Shown: one piece after another, positions 27,836-36,714 of the stretch
How positions within the stretch are numbered: the first letter of the stretch is position 1
How the letters are laid out: every line of letters begins with the position of its first letter
NCBI GenBank assembly: GCA_017656345.1
Contig: JACDNZ010000006.1
Span: 29,121-93,120, forward strand
DNA: 64,000 nucleotides
Direction of reading: 5' to 3'
Source: Thermosipho sp. (in: thermotogales)
GTDB lineage: Bacteria > Thermotogota > Thermotogae > Thermotogales > Fervidobacteriaceae
The notes under the pieces: model-generated
Told to the model about the DNA's origin: nothing
Database searches by the model: none
The model's input: the letters and a program-made list of their open reading frames with translations, nothing else
Made by a program: the position numbers and the translations under genes

Positions 27836-27869
27836 GATATCCTCCTTTAGATTATTTGTATTTTATATA

Positions 27870-27878
27870 AGTATATCA
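27870..27878 (-). promoter_or_regulatory. mnmG extended -10 promoter
   Basis: Minus-strand TGATATACT, 34 bases before the mnmG start codon. Confidence 0.5.
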
Positions 27879-27900
27879 CATCAAAATTTTAAATATCTAC

Positions 27901-27927
27901 AAAAATGGTGCGCTTTTTCAGCACACC
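27901..27927 (-). terminator. Terminator after the thioredoxin-like gene
   Basis: GGTGTGC pairs with GCGCACC (one G-U pair) on the minus strand and is followed by ATTTTT. It lies 26 bases after the stop of the gene that ends at 27953. Confidence 0.7.
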
Positions 27928-27952
27928 TTTTAATTTCTTCAATTTAATTCTT

Positions 27953-28198
27953 TTATTTATAATTTTCTAGAAGTTTTTTTGCTTCATCAAGTGACGGTAT
28001 TTTCCCAGACAATACTACTTTTCCATTAATTGCTACAGCCGGTGTTGAAATAACTCCACGTGCAACTATTTCATTTATATCTTGAACCTTCACAATATCC
28101 GCTTCTAATTTAAGTTCCTTTACTGCTATTTTTATGATTTTTTCTGTTTGTTTACATCTTGGGCATCCACTTCCCAAAATTTCAATCTTCCTTATCAT
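27953..28198 (-). CDS. Small thioredoxin-like redox-active disulfide protein
   Basis: An 81-residue thioredoxin fold with the active site GSGCPRC at residues 9-15 and the cis-proline in ISTPAVAING near residue 51. This matches the small archaeal/bacterial redox-disulfide protein 2 family (TIGR00412). In many genomes this family sits beside COG0701 (DUF318) permeases and ArsR regulators; here such a cluster lies about 850 bases upstream on the same strand, separated by a transposase remnant. That link is an inference. The ATG is preceded by AAAGGAGG. Confidence 0.85.
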   Translation of the reverse strand: MIRKIEILGSGCPRCKQTEKIIKIAVKELKLEADIVKVQDINEIVARGVISTPAVAINGKVVLSGKIPSLDEAKKLLENYK

Positions 28199-28353
28199 AC
28201 TTTTCCTCCTTTGTATAATAAAGTTTAAGTAAAATTATTGTTTTTCCAAAGAAAGACCTCTAAACTAAAGTATAACTATTTACCTGTCGGAAAATGTCTA
28301 TCTTTTCAACTCATATATCACAAGTACTAAGGCTGTACTCAAATAGAGGTAAT

Positions 28354-28860
28354 TTTGTGTATATTCTTGTTGTTTCTAAAGATTCTCCTATTTTTTCTAA
28401 TTTTTTAACCTAGATCCTGTTTTAAATTCACCTTAAAGTATTTTGGATTTGTCCTTTAAAAAGCTCTCTTTAACAGCTTCTTCTTAGTCTTTGAACTTAC
28501 TGGTGTTTATTATTCTTTTATATCACTTCTTTCTTCTCTAAACAATCTATTCCCGTATTATTTACCTAATATTTATCGTAAACTTTTCAATCGTTCCAAA
28601 ACTGACAAAGTTGATGTAAAACTTATTTTTGATATTTTCTTTTTTCTGAATCTTTAGTCTCATTTGTTTCATTCTCTGAAATTATCAAAGAACTTTATAA
28701 AATCACCAGATTCAAAATTAAGTTTAATGAAGATACCTTTTAACTTGAATTACACCCTTTATATTTTTACCTATTCTTCTAATCTTAAATTCACACTGAA
28801 TAAAATTTATGCTGGTTTCTCTGAAGATTTTACTATTAAAGATAAACAAAAATAAATTCA
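28354..28860 (+). pseudogene. Degraded IS110-family transposase remnant
   Basis: No intact reading frame survives, but three frame-shifted pieces recall an IS110 DEDD transposase in the right order. At 28354 one frame reads FVYILVVSKDSPIFSNF, resembling the GIDVSKD start. From about 28475 another frame has FFLVFELTGVYYSFI and later SKTDKVDVKLI, matching the E-x-TGxY and KTDKxDAxLI signatures. From 28672 a third frame gives EIIKELYKITRFKIKFNED, resembling the conserved E-L-x-x-LTR-x-R stretch. Stops and frameshifts break every frame and the C-terminal Tnp domain is not recognised. The rest of 28199-29045 holds no other gene I can support. IS110 elements have no strong terminal repeats, so the element ends are unknown. 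Confidence 0.7.
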
Positions 28861-29045
28861 AAACATTTTAAAATTGTGTATTGTCGAGAATAACTATCTT
28901 TTATGATTGAATATTTTTATTATCCTTCTCAATTTTTCTCATCTCTTTACTGGCATTCTTTTCAAATACCGTTTAACACCTCGATAACATTCAAGGGTCA
29001 ACAAGATCATATTTGTACAAATCAAAGTAAAAAATACGTTTGCTG

Positions 29046-29396
29046 TTAAGTGGTATGGCTATTTTTCATTTTTTCAAGTTGTTTTTTCGCAGTAATTAAA
29101 ATTTTTCTTTCCTTTATCAAATTTTTTACATATTGGGGATCAGGGAAGTGTATAGCATCAAACACACACCATGTCTGACATGATGTACAACCAACCATAC
29201 ATTGAAGCGGTCTTGCCACAATAACTTTTTGCTTTTTCCAATCATATTCAAAAACATCTCTTCCGCAACTTGTAATGCACATGCCACATCCTACACATTT
29301 ATTTTCATCAATTGTAGGATGCCAAGTTATTTCTTTTCTGGGTATCCCTTTCCAATAAGCAAATCTTTCATCTAATCTTAGTTTCTCTGGGCTCAC
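29046..29396 (-). CDS. Two-cluster ferredoxin-like iron-sulfur protein
   Basis: A 116-residue soluble protein with an N-terminal PRKEITWHPTIDENK stretch. The first motif, CVGCGMCITSCG, is a normal C-x2-C-x2-C-x3-C site. The second, CMVGCTSCQTWC, is C-x3-C-x2-C-x3-C, one residue longer than usual and without the trailing proline. Two [4Fe-4S] clusters are likely. The GTG start at 29396 follows AAGGAGGT and sits 13 bases after the permease stop, so electron transfer linked to the permease is plausible. I recognise no exact family. Confidence 0.75.
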   Translation of the reverse strand: MSPEKLRLDERFAYWKGIPRKEITWHPTIDENKCVGCGMCITSCGRDVFEYDWKKQKVIVARPLQCMVGCTSCQTWCVFDAIHFPDPQYVKNLIKERKILITAKKQLEKMKNSHTT

Positions 29397-29409
29397 TTTT
29401 GTACCTCCT

Positions 29410-30495
29410 TTAAACATGTCCGTAAATAACCCCGAATAACGTTGAAAAAACAACAACAAGTGAAAAATAAATAAATGCTTTTTTCTTTCCAAATAATCTA
29501 GTTATTACTATCATACTGGGCAAACTCAAAGAGTTTCCCGCCATCAATAGTGCAAGCGTTGGTCCCTTTGCCATTCCCAACTCCCTTAATGCTTGTACAA
29601 TAGGAACTTCAGTAAGTGTTGCAAAGTACATAAACATCCCTATTACTGACGCAAAAAAGTTCGAAACAATGCCATTACTACCCAAAAGTCTTGTTACAAA
29701 TTTTTGAGGCAAAAGCATTGTTAAAATACCTGCTAAAAACACCCCAAAAAACAGATAAGGCAAAATCTTTTTGGCAAAATCCCATGTTTCTTCAAGCCAG
29801 CTTTTTGTTTCATTTTTTTTGAAAGAAAACATAGCCATTAAAAAGACAGATATTGAAAGTGTAATCATAACCGAATATTTGATAATAAAACTTATCTTTA
29901 AGCCGCTTACAATTAAAAAAGAAAGCTGTAACAAGAAAAACACAAGAACCTTAATTCCGTTTCCTTGTTTTTCTTGTATATGAAATCCTCCTTCGCCTTT
30001 CTCTTGAAATAAAGCTTCCATTATCAAACCTATCAATATTGCGGCTGTAACTGTTGCAATAAGTCTTGCGAAGCCAAGATCCCAACCTAAAACTCTTGCT
30101 GTTAAAAATATTGCCGCAATATTAATTGCAGGTCCACTAAACAGAAATGTTGTTGCAGGACCAATTCCCGCACCTTTTTTATATATCCCTCCAAAGAGAG
30201 GTAGAATAGTACATGAACATACAGCTAAAATTCCTCCACTAACTGCTGCGATAGGATATGAAACAATCCTCTTAGCTTTAGGCCCAAGTAACTTTAAGAC
30301 AGCATCCTTTTTCAACATAACTGAAATAGTCCCAGCTATAAAAAAGGCTGGCACAAGACACAATAAAACATGTTCTCTAGCATATTCTTGAAGCATGTAA
30401 AAACCATTTAAAATACTATTACTTATGATTTCAGAATCAAATGGAACAAAATAAAATATCAAAAATATTGTTAAAACAATAAGAAATTCTTTCAT
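29410..30495 (-). CDS. COG0701/DUF318 permease (ArsP/SO_0444-like metal or metalloid efflux)
   Basis: A 361-residue membrane protein with about ten helices in two related halves. The first half carries AVCSCTILPLFGGIYKKGAG near residue 90 and FLFSGPAINIAAIFL, the marks of the DUF318 permease family, which includes ArsP (organoarsenical efflux) and SO_0444 (Cu/Zn). The second half repeats the theme at LMAGNSLSLPSMIVI. The CSC pair could bind a thiophilic metal. The ATG follows AAGGTGATT and a promoter lies just upstream. An ArsR regulator precedes it and a ferredoxin follows. Confidence 0.83.
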   Translation of the reverse strand: MKEFLIVLTIFLIFYFVPFDSEIISNSILNGFYMLQEYAREHVLLCLVPAFFIAGTISVMLKKDAVLKLLGPKAKRIVSYPIAAVSGGILAVCSCTILPLFGGIYKKGAGIGPATTFLFSGPAINIAAIFLTARVLGWDLGFARLIATVTAAILIGLIMEALFQEKGEGGFHIQEKQGNGIKVLVFFLLQLSFLIVSGLKISFIIKYSVMITLSISVFLMAMFSFKKNETKSWLEETWDFAKKILPYLFFGVFLAGILTMLLPQKFVTRLLGSNGIVSNFFASVIGMFMYFATLTEVPIVQALRELGMAKGPTLALLMAGNSLSLPSMIVITRLFGKKKAFIYFSLVVVFSTLFGVIYGHV

Positions 30496-30542
30496 TGAAT
30501 CACCTTTCTTTCTGTTTTAAGAATATTCGAATTTCATTAATT

Positions 30543-30571
30543 AGTATATAAGAAAATTCTAATATTGTCAA
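30543..30571 (-). promoter_or_regulatory. Promoter of the permease-ferredoxin unit
   Basis: Minus-strand TTGACA (30566-30571) and TATACT (30543-30548) are 17 bases apart, a near-consensus promoter. Downstream at 30521-30532 the overlapping palindromes GAATATTC and ATTCGAAT offer a possible ArsR operator. Confidence 0.75.
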
Positions 30572-30579
30572 CAAAAAAA

Positions 30580-30846
30580 TTATTTTAAATTTTTTAATAC
30601 GGTTTCTACAATTCTATTGTTTACAAGTTTATAGATTACCATATTACCATTTCTTTCATCTTTTATGAGACCAAGATTCCTCAAAATAGCAAGATGTTGT
30701 GATAAATTTGGTTGATTTATTCCAAGTTTCGAAAGAAGCTCACAAACACAATGTTTTTTTTGAGCCAAAAAAAATAATATTTTTAACCTTGTGGGATGCC
30801 CCATGGCTTTTAATATATTTGCTATCTCTTCAAAATTATCGGACAT
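30580..30846 (-). CDS. ArsR-family metal-sensing repressor (permease locus)
   Basis: An 88-residue winged-helix repressor. The segment LKAMGHPTRLKILFFLAQKK leads into HCVCELLSKLGINQPNLSQHLAILRNLGLI, the recognition helix, with the CVCEL metal-binding site at its start. Thiol sensors of As(III), Cd(II) or Pb(II) carry this arrangement. The gene has its own TTGACA/TATAAT promoter and lies just upstream of the permease promoter, which it probably controls. Confidence 0.9.
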   Translation of the reverse strand: MSDNFEEIANILKAMGHPTRLKILFFLAQKKHCVCELLSKLGINQPNLSQHLAILRNLGLIKDERNGNMVIYKLVNNRIVETVLKNLK

Positions 30847-30869
30847 TTTTTCCCTCCTTCTTTGAAATA

Positions 30870-30899
30870 ATTATAACCGTTTTTTAGATAATTTGTCAA
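30870..30899 (-). promoter_or_regulatory. arsR promoter (permease locus)
   Basis: Minus-strand TTGACA (30894-30899) and TATAAT (30870-30875) with an 18-base spacer. The divergent MATE gene probably uses TGTTAAAAT at 30918-30926. Confidence 0.7.
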
Positions 30900-30958
30900 A
30901 TTATTGTCATAATACCATGTTAAAATAGTTTGCAAAGCTAACTATAGGGGGTATTTAA

Positions 30959-32296
30959 TTGAATATATATAAAAAACTATTTGCTTTAGCCTTACCAATA
31001 GCTTTACAACAATTTTTATCTTCAAGTGTAAACTTCCTTGATACTTTAATGATAGGAAAACTTGGTGAAATCCCCATAGCGGCTATTGGGCTTTCAAACC
31101 AGTTCTTTTTTCTATACAATCTGGTTCTTTTTGGACTTGTTTCTGGCGGTTCTATTTTCTTTTCACAATTCTGGGGTAAAAAGGATCAAAATGGTCTTTC
31201 AAAATCGGTAGCTTTAACTGTTTTCATGGCCATTATATTTTCTTTACCATTTTTCGTTCTTAGTCTCTTCCACCCAAACTTAGTAATGAATTTTTATTCT
31301 CCAGATATCAACGTTATTTCAACCGGTATAAAATACCTAAAGATAATTTCCTTTTCTATTCCAATATTTGCAATAAGCATGGTATTCTCCTTTTCTCTCA
31401 GAAGCATTCATAAAGCAACAATTCCAATGTACGTCACTATTATAGAGCTCTCTTCCAATGTGTTTTTAAATTACGTATTAATTTTTGGAAAACTAGGTTT
31501 CCCAAAAATGGGAGTCACAGGAGCCGCCATTGCTACCTTGCTTTCAAGAACCATCGGTCTTTCTATTTTGATTGCCATAATTGAAATTAAAAAATTACCT
31601 GTAAGATTTAATTTTAAGCATGTTGAACTTATTAATCTTAACTTTATTAAACGATACTTCAAATACACTTTCCCGACTGTTGGAAATGAATTTGCCTGGT
31701 CATTAGGAATGACCATGTATTCCGTAATCTATGCTCATATGAGCACCCAAGTAATTGCAGCTAGAAACATCATGGGTACAATCGAGGGATTTGCCTGGGC
31801 TTTTACATTTGCACTGGCAAATGCGGCATCGGTAATCGTAGGAAATTATTTGGGGGCTTCTAAATTTAATGAAGCATATGAAATTTCCAAAAAAATTGTT
31901 AAATTAACTGAGTTAATAGCAATCATTTCAGCAATTTTAACATACGCTTTAACAATTTATTCTATAAGATTTTTTGATGTTTCACCGGATGTAAAAAAAC
32001 TTGTTTTAATAACAATGGCCATTTCCATGGGATTTGTTCCAATTAAAATTTTCAATGGTTTAAATGTTGTAGGATTTTTAAGGGCAGGTGGAGATACTCG
32101 ATTCTCTTTTCTGGTTGAAACTATTACACTATGGGTGTTAGGAGTACCATTAGCTGGTTTAACAGGATTAATTTTAAATTTCAGTTTCCCGATTGTTTAC
32201 CTATTCACAATGGTCGATGAAATAACAAAATGTTTCATTCTTCTCCTAAGGTACAGGAGTAAGAAATGGATTAAAAATGTTGTTGAGGGCCTATAA
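30959..32296 (+). CDS. MATE-family multidrug/sodium antiporter
   Basis: A 445-residue efflux protein with twelve predicted helices. MATE marks include LPIALQQFLSSSVNFLDTLMIG at the start, ALANAASVIVGNYLGASKFNEA near residue 290 and a matching GxxGAAIATLLSR block near 187. The TTG start follows AGGGGGT. It is divergent from arsR and its stop overlaps the ABC-F gene tail to tail by 6 bases. The substrate is unknown. Confidence 0.88.
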   Translation: MNIYKKLFALALPIALQQFLSSSVNFLDTLMIGKLGEIPIAAIGLSNQFFFLYNLVLFGLVSGGSIFFSQFWGKKDQNGLSKSVALTVFMAIIFSLPFFVLSLFHPNLVMNFYSPDINVISTGIKYLKIISFSIPIFAISMVFSFSLRSIHKATIPMYVTIIELSSNVFLNYVLIFGKLGFPKMGVTGAAIATLLSRTIGLSILIAIIEIKKLPVRFNFKHVELINLNFIKRYFKYTFPTVGNEFAWSLGMTMYSVIYAHMSTQVIAARNIMGTIEGFAWAFTFALANAASVIVGNYLGASKFNEAYEISKKIVKLTELIAIISAILTYALTIYSIRFFDVSPDVKKLVLITMAISMGFVPIKIFNGLNVVGFLRAGGDTRFSFLVETITLWVLGVPLAGLTGLILNFSFPIVYLFTMVDEITKCFILLLRYRSKKWIKNVVEGL

Positions 32297-34042
32297 CATG
32301 GAAGATATTTTATTGTACTCCTCTTTTAATCTTTCAATTTCTTCTAACGTAGAAAATATTTCGTTTTCAATGTTTGCTTTTTCCTCTGTTAATTCCATGG
32401 CTTTAACATAATCTGAACCAATTGAAAGCAACTCACTTTCAACTTTTTCAAGAGTTTTGAGAAGCTCTTTCTCCTTATTTTGGAGTCTTTCTATTGTTTC
32501 TTTTAACTTTTTTGCCTGATTTTTTAATCTTTTTCTTTTCACAAATTCAACATTAGACTTTCTTTGATTATTTTTTTCGGTTTGGGGAAATTCATATTCT
32601 TCCAACGAATTAATTTCTTTTAAAGTCTTTTCCTTTATCACAAAAAACCTATTGCAAACATTTTTAATTAATTCTTCATCATGAGACACAAGAATTATTG
32701 ATCCTTTAAATTCTTTCAAAGCATCTTCCAGGGCCTCTACTGTTTCCAGGTCCATATGATTGGTTGGTTCATCAAGAACCAATAAATTAGGCCTTCTTAA
32801 GAGAACTTTTGCAAGCGCAAGAATTTGTCTTTCACCACCACTTAATTCGGAAACAAATTTAAACACGTCCTCATTTTTAAATCCAAACCTTCCAGCATAT
32901 GATCTTATAACATAATCAGGCTCCATCTCCATTTCAGATGCTAGTTCTTCAAAAACGGTGTTTTCCAAATCCAATTGATTTACAAACTGGTCTAAAAATT
33001 CTGCTTTTACATTATGACCAAAAACAACTTTACCCTCACCTTCTAATAATCCAAAAATAACCCTTAAAATTGTACTTTTCCCACTTCCGTTTGGCCCTAA
33101 AATTGCAATTTTTTCACCATTGTACAATGTAAATGAAACATTTTTAATAATTTCTTTGAAACCCAGTTTTTTTACATCCAAAACAACGTATCCCATATTT
33201 TCTGGTTCAGGGATCTTTACTTTTTTATCCGATTTTTCACTAACAAATAATGTTGTTGATTCCAATTCATCTAGTAATTTTTGAAGTCTCCTTTCTTTAT
33301 TTCTGGCTTGTTTGATAAACTTTTCATTAGATTTACCCCATTTTCTATAACGCTCAATAATGGTTTTTAACCTTTCTATCTCCTTCGTTTTATTTTTCAA
33401 TTCTCTTTCCTGTTGAATCAGCAACTTTTTCCTTTCAACAAGATAACTATCAAAATCCATATTAAAGTCCCATATTTTCTCATTGTTTATCTCTAGAAAC
33501 CTATTACACGTGTCTCTTAAAAAGCTTCTATCATGGGATATAATGACATATCCTCCTCTAAAATTCAACAAAAGACCTTTCAAAAAATGAATACCTGCAA
33601 TATCCAAAAAATTTGTTGGCTCATCAAGCAAAATAAAATCAGGATCCTCCAAAAATAATCTTCCAATATGAAGACGTGTTTTTTCTCCTCCGCTAAAAGT
33701 TGAAATATCTCTATGCCAATCTTTTTCTTCAAATCCCAATCCCTTTAAGATACTCCTTACCATTCGTTCCTTTTCAGGGGTATCTGCAACCTTTGAATAA
33801 TATTCAAATGGCGTTGTCCCATCAAATGTCCTATATTGATCTAAATACACAATTTTTCCCGAAGTAGAAATTCTACCGGTATAATCTTTAAATATACCGG
33901 CTATCGATTTCAAAAGTGTTGTCTTACCTGAACCGTTTTTTCCAATTAAAGCAACTCTATCTTTATCACCTATGTTTAAATTAATATCTGTAAGTAAATT
34001 CTTTCCCGGAAAGAATATGGATAAATTACTTAAAACAATCAA
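32291..34042 (-). CDS. ABC-F family ATPase
   Basis: A 583-residue soluble protein with two ABC domains and no membrane segment. Walker A motifs are GKNGSGKTT near residue 34 and GPNGSGKST near 319. Signatures are FSGGEKTRL near 115 and LSGGERQIL near 410, and both Walker B motifs end in LDEPTN. A long charged linker separates the domains, and the last ~80 residues form a coiled coil. ABC-F proteins act on the ribosome (antibiotic protection or translation factors) rather than in transport. The TTG start at 34042 follows GAGGTGAT. It is coupled to the upstream membrane gene with a 4-base gap. Confidence 0.87.
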   Translation of the reverse strand: MIVLSNLSIFFPGKNLLTDINLNIGDKDRVALIGKNGSGKTTLLKSIAGIFKDYTGRISTSGKIVYLDQYRTFDGTTPFEYYSKVADTPEKERMVRSILKGLGFEEKDWHRDISTFSGGEKTRLHIGRLFLEDPDFILLDEPTNFLDIAGIHFLKGLLLNFRGGYVIISHDRSFLRDTCNRFLEINNEKIWDFNMDFDSYLVERKKLLIQQERELKNKTKEIERLKTIIERYRKWGKSNEKFIKQARNKERRLQKLLDELESTTLFVSEKSDKKVKIPEPENMGYVVLDVKKLGFKEIIKNVSFTLYNGEKIAILGPNGSGKSTILRVIFGLLEGEGKVVFGHNVKAEFLDQFVNQLDLENTVFEELASEMEMEPDYVIRSYAGRFGFKNEDVFKFVSELSGGERQILALAKVLLRRPNLLVLDEPTNHMDLETVEALEDALKEFKGSIILVSHDEELIKNVCNRFFVIKEKTLKEINSLEEYEFPQTEKNNQRKSNVEFVKRKRLKNQAKKLKETIERLQNKEKELLKTLEKVESELLSIGSDYVKAMELTEEKANIENEIFSTLEEIERLKEEYNKISSML

Positions 34043-34046
34043 AAAA

Positions 34047-34475
34047 TCACCTCGTGTATTTTTTAGTAACTCTAAAACATTCAATAGATACTGCTACAGC
34101 AAATAAATGCCACAAGATCACAAATATTACAATCATTATAAAATGAATTCCAACAGGTTCTGTATCCCCATGGGCAAGTCCTGTTAAAATTGAATAAGCC
34201 ATTGCTGTTAAAAAATTTATAATTGATAGAATAAGAAAAATTAACAATAGCTTAAGTTTTTTCATACTTTGCTTATTAATCCATCCAATTAGTAACACTC
34301 CAAATCCTCCCAATATTGTAAATAAAAATAATTCTGCAGGCATCATATAATCGTATAAAAACATTCCCTTTGTAATTAACACCACCATTGTTAGGAACAC
34401 AGGAACAATTATAGGGAATGTTGAAATTATCGAAAAAATATAACTTAAACCTGTGTAAACCTTATTTTTATTCAT
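34047..34475 (-). CDS. Four-helix membrane protein of unknown function
   Basis: A 142-residue protein with four predicted membrane helices (about residues 10-35, 45-65, 75-98 and 108-132) and short polar loops. I recognise no family. GAGGAGGTG precedes the ATG. Its stop lies 4 bases before the ABC-F start, so the two are expressed together. It could sense membrane or cell-wall stress and signal to, or be made alongside, the ribosomal ABC-F protein; this is speculation. Confidence 0.7.
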   Translation of the reverse strand: MNKNKVYTGLSYIFSIISTFPIIVPVFLTMVVLITKGMFLYDYMMPAELFLFTILGGFGVLLIGWINKQSMKKLKLLLIFLILSIINFLTAMAYSILTGLAHGDTEPVGIHFIMIVIFVILWHLFAVAVSIECFRVTKKYTR

Positions 34476-34597
34476 ATTTTTTCACCTCCTCAATCTATAA
34501 ATAGTTTAACACACAAAATAGTTTTTAAAAATAAATTATTCGGTCAATTTCTTGACACAATATTCATTTTTTATACACATATACATTATTATATGTA

Positions 34598-34606
34598 TGA
34601 TATAAT
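34598..34606 (+). promoter_or_regulatory. Extended -10 promoter for the mrp-to-nusB gene train
   Basis: TGATATAAT, 31 bases before the mrp start. Upstream at 34543-34556 lies GTCAA-TTTC-TTGAC, a 5-base inverted repeat that overlaps a TTGACA hexamer (34552-34557). Confidence 0.6.
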
Positions 34607-34636
34607 TTAATGAAGACAAAATACGGAGGTGATTAA

Positions 34637-35449
34637 ATGCAAAACCCACAATTCAACCTAAACAACGAACAAAACAAGGTTAAAGAGAAGATGGAAAAAA
34701 TAAAATTTAAAGTAGCAGTACTAAGTGGGAAAGGTGGTGTTGGCAAAACTACTGTGGCAGTTAATCTTGCAACAGCACTAGCGGAAAGTGGATATAAAGT
34801 TGGTTTACTCGATCTTGATATGCATGGTCCAAATATAGTAAGAATGCTTGGTCAAAAAAACCCAACAGTTGATGAAGATGAAATAGTTCCCGCTGAAATT
34901 TTACCAAACCTAAAAGCACTATCTATAGGTATGCTTGTTGAAGAAGGAAAAGCAGTAATTTGGAGAGGACCTCTTAAACACTCTGCCATCAAGCAATTTT
35001 TGGGCGACACAAAATGGGGAGAATTAGATTTTCTAATTTTTGACCTTCCACCTGGAACAGGCGATGAAGCTTTGAGCCTATTCCAAACATTAGGAAAAAT
35101 GGATGGGGTTGTAATGGTTACTACTCCACAAAAAGTTGCAATTGATGATGTTAAAAGAGCTATAGACTTTGTGCATGCTATGAACCAGAAATTAATCGGT
35201 ATAGTCGAAAATATGTCGTTTGTAAGATGTCCAAAATGCGGTGAAAAAATTGAAATATTCGGAAGTGGTGGTGGAGAAATTCTTGCAAAAGAATATAATG
35301 TAGAACTGCTAGGACAAGTCCCACTTGATCCAAGAGCTGCTAAATTTGCCGATGAAGGAAAACCCATAACTTTATATCTTCGCCAAAGTGAAATAGAAGA
35401 AGAATTTAGAAAAATCGCAGAAAAAGTCGCTCAATTGGTTGAAAAATAA
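34637..35449 (+). CDS. Mrp/NBP35 (ApbC)-type iron-sulfur cluster carrier ATPase
   Basis: A 270-residue P-loop protein. The deviant Walker [12 protein letters not shown] lies near residue 31, [14 protein letters not shown] near 61 and [12 protein letters not shown] near 139. A CPKCG pair near residue 200 corresponds to the CxxC that holds a bridging [4Fe-4S] cluster between subunits. The protein assembles and delivers clusters in the cytosol, consistent with the many iron-sulfur proteins in this window. The ATG follows GGAGGTGATTAA. surE follows after 19 bases. Confidence 0.92.
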   Translation: MQNPQFNLNNEQNKVKEKMEKIKFKVAVLSGKGGVGKTTVAVNLATALAESGYKVGLLDLDMHGPNIVRMLGQKNPTVDEDEIVPAEILPNLKALSIGMLVEEGKAVIWRGPLKHSAIKQFLGDTKWGELDFLIFDLPPGTGDEALSLFQTLGKMDGVVMVTTPQKVAIDDVKRAIDFVHAMNQKLIGIVENMSFVRCPKCGEKIEIFGSGGGEILAKEYNVELLGQVPLDPRAAKFADEGKPITLYLRQSEIEEEFRKIAEKVAQLVEK

Positions 35450-35468
35450 AAATCAAGAGGTGACGTAA

Positions 35469-36239
35469 GTGAAAATTTTGGTAACAAATGATGATGGGGT
35501 AACAGCAGACGGTATCTTGTGCCTTGCAAGGTTTTTGTGCAAAGAACATGAAATAACAGTTGTAGCTCCTGAAACCGAACAAAGTGCTGTTGGACATGCT
35601 ATTACTATTAGATTTCCTTTATGGTTAAGAAAATTAGATATCAAAGAACCATTTGAAATATATTCAGTCTCGGGTACACCTGCGGATTGTGTAAAAATAG
35701 GTATCGATGTTGTATTAGGCAAAAAACCAGATCTTGTAATTAGTGGTATAAATAGAGGAAACAATCTTGGTACCGATGTCATTTATTCAGGTACAGTAAG
35801 CGGGGCACTGGAAGGAGCAATTGCCGGTGTCCCTTCTATTGCTGTTTCAAGCTGCGACTATAAAAATCCAATATATGAAACTGCAGCAAAATTTATTTTA
35901 CAATTTTTGAAGGAATTTGATATTCACTCAATTCCTCGGTTTTCTGCGTTAAATATAAATGTTCCATCTATACCATATGAAAAACTTAAAGGCTGGAAGC
36001 TAACAAAACAAAGCAATAGAATGTACGATGATTATTTTGAAAAGAGAATCGATCCATCAGGTAACGATTATTACTGGATGCTAGGAAATATTATTGAAAA
36101 TGACCCAGATCCAAAAGCTGATTATAAGGTCCTAAAAGACAATTATGTTTCAGTAACTCCAATTTCACTTTTTATGACTGATGAAAAGTATTTGCAAAAA
36201 TTGGAGGAGAGGTACAGTGAAAATAAGATTATTCGGTGA
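35469..36239 (+). CDS. surE: 5'/3'-nucleotidase SurE
   Basis: A 256-residue metal-dependent nucleoside-monophosphate phosphatase. The metal site is in ILVTNDDG at the N-terminus, followed by VSGTPADCVKIG near residue 77 and SGINRGNNLGTDVIYSGTVS near 96, all SurE signatures. Thermotoga SurE is a well-studied structural example. The GTG start follows AGAGGTGA. Its end overlaps def by 23 bases. Confidence 0.95.
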   Translation: MKILVTNDDGVTADGILCLARFLCKEHEITVVAPETEQSAVGHAITIRFPLWLRKLDIKEPFEIYSVSGTPADCVKIGIDVVLGKKPDLVISGINRGNNLGTDVIYSGTVSGALEGAIAGVPSIAVSSCDYKNPIYETAAKFILQFLKEFDIHSIPRFSALNINVPSIPYEKLKGWKLTKQSNRMYDDYFEKRIDPSGNDYYWMLGNIIENDPDPKADYKVLKDNYVSVTPISLFMTDEKYLQKLEERYSENKIIR

Positions 36240-36714
36240 TCCTATTTTAAGAAAAAAATCAAGAATTGTTGAAGATTTTGAATACGTAAGAAGCATAAGA
36301 GATGAAATGTTGAAAATTATGTATCTGGAAGATGGTGTTGGGCTTGCCGCTCCACAAATTGGAGTTTCATTGAGATTTTTTGCAATGGACGACGGCAATG
36401 GACCTTTAATTATAATTAATCCAGAAATAATTGAACACTCAAATGAAAAAGAATTGGGCGAGGAAGGTTGTTTGAGCCTTCCGGGTATTTTTGCTGATGT
36501 AAATAGATATAAATGGGTTAAATTGAAATATCAGGACGAATATGGAAATGTTCATGAGCGGTTGTTTGAAGGTTATTCTGCTCGTATAGTACAGCACGAA
36601 AGAGATCATTTAGATGGAATTCTTTTTATTGATCACTTACCCTCTAATATTAGAAAACAACTGTCTCCTGAGCTAACCAAAATTATGAGGATGAGATTGG
36701 AGGAAACTAAGTGA
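36217..36714 (+). CDS. def: Peptide deformylase
   Basis: A 165-residue metalloenzyme removing formyl groups from nascent proteins. All three motifs are present: GVGLAAPQIG near residue 41, EGCLSLP near 87 (Cys ligand) and QHERDHLDG near 128 (two His ligands and catalytic Glu). The GTG at 36217 follows GGAGGAGAGG and starts inside surE. The stop overlaps the helicase start as GTGA. Confidence 0.95.
   Translation: MKIRLFGDPILRKKSRIVEDFEYVRSIRDEMLKIMYLEDGVGLAAPQIGVSLRFFAMDDGNGPLIIINPEIIEHSNEKELGEEGCLSLPGIFADVNRYKWVKLKYQDEYGNVHERLFEGYSARIVQHERDHLDGILFIDHLPSNIRKQLSPELTKIMRMRLEETK

Noticed and set aside
28664..28855. Small 63-residue open frame
   Set aside because: It lies inside the IS110 remnant, and the neighbouring frame carries the transposase likeness at the same place.
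34852..35367. 171-residue minus-strand open frame
   Set aside because: It is an antisense shadow of mrp, Ser- and Pro-rich, without a start site.
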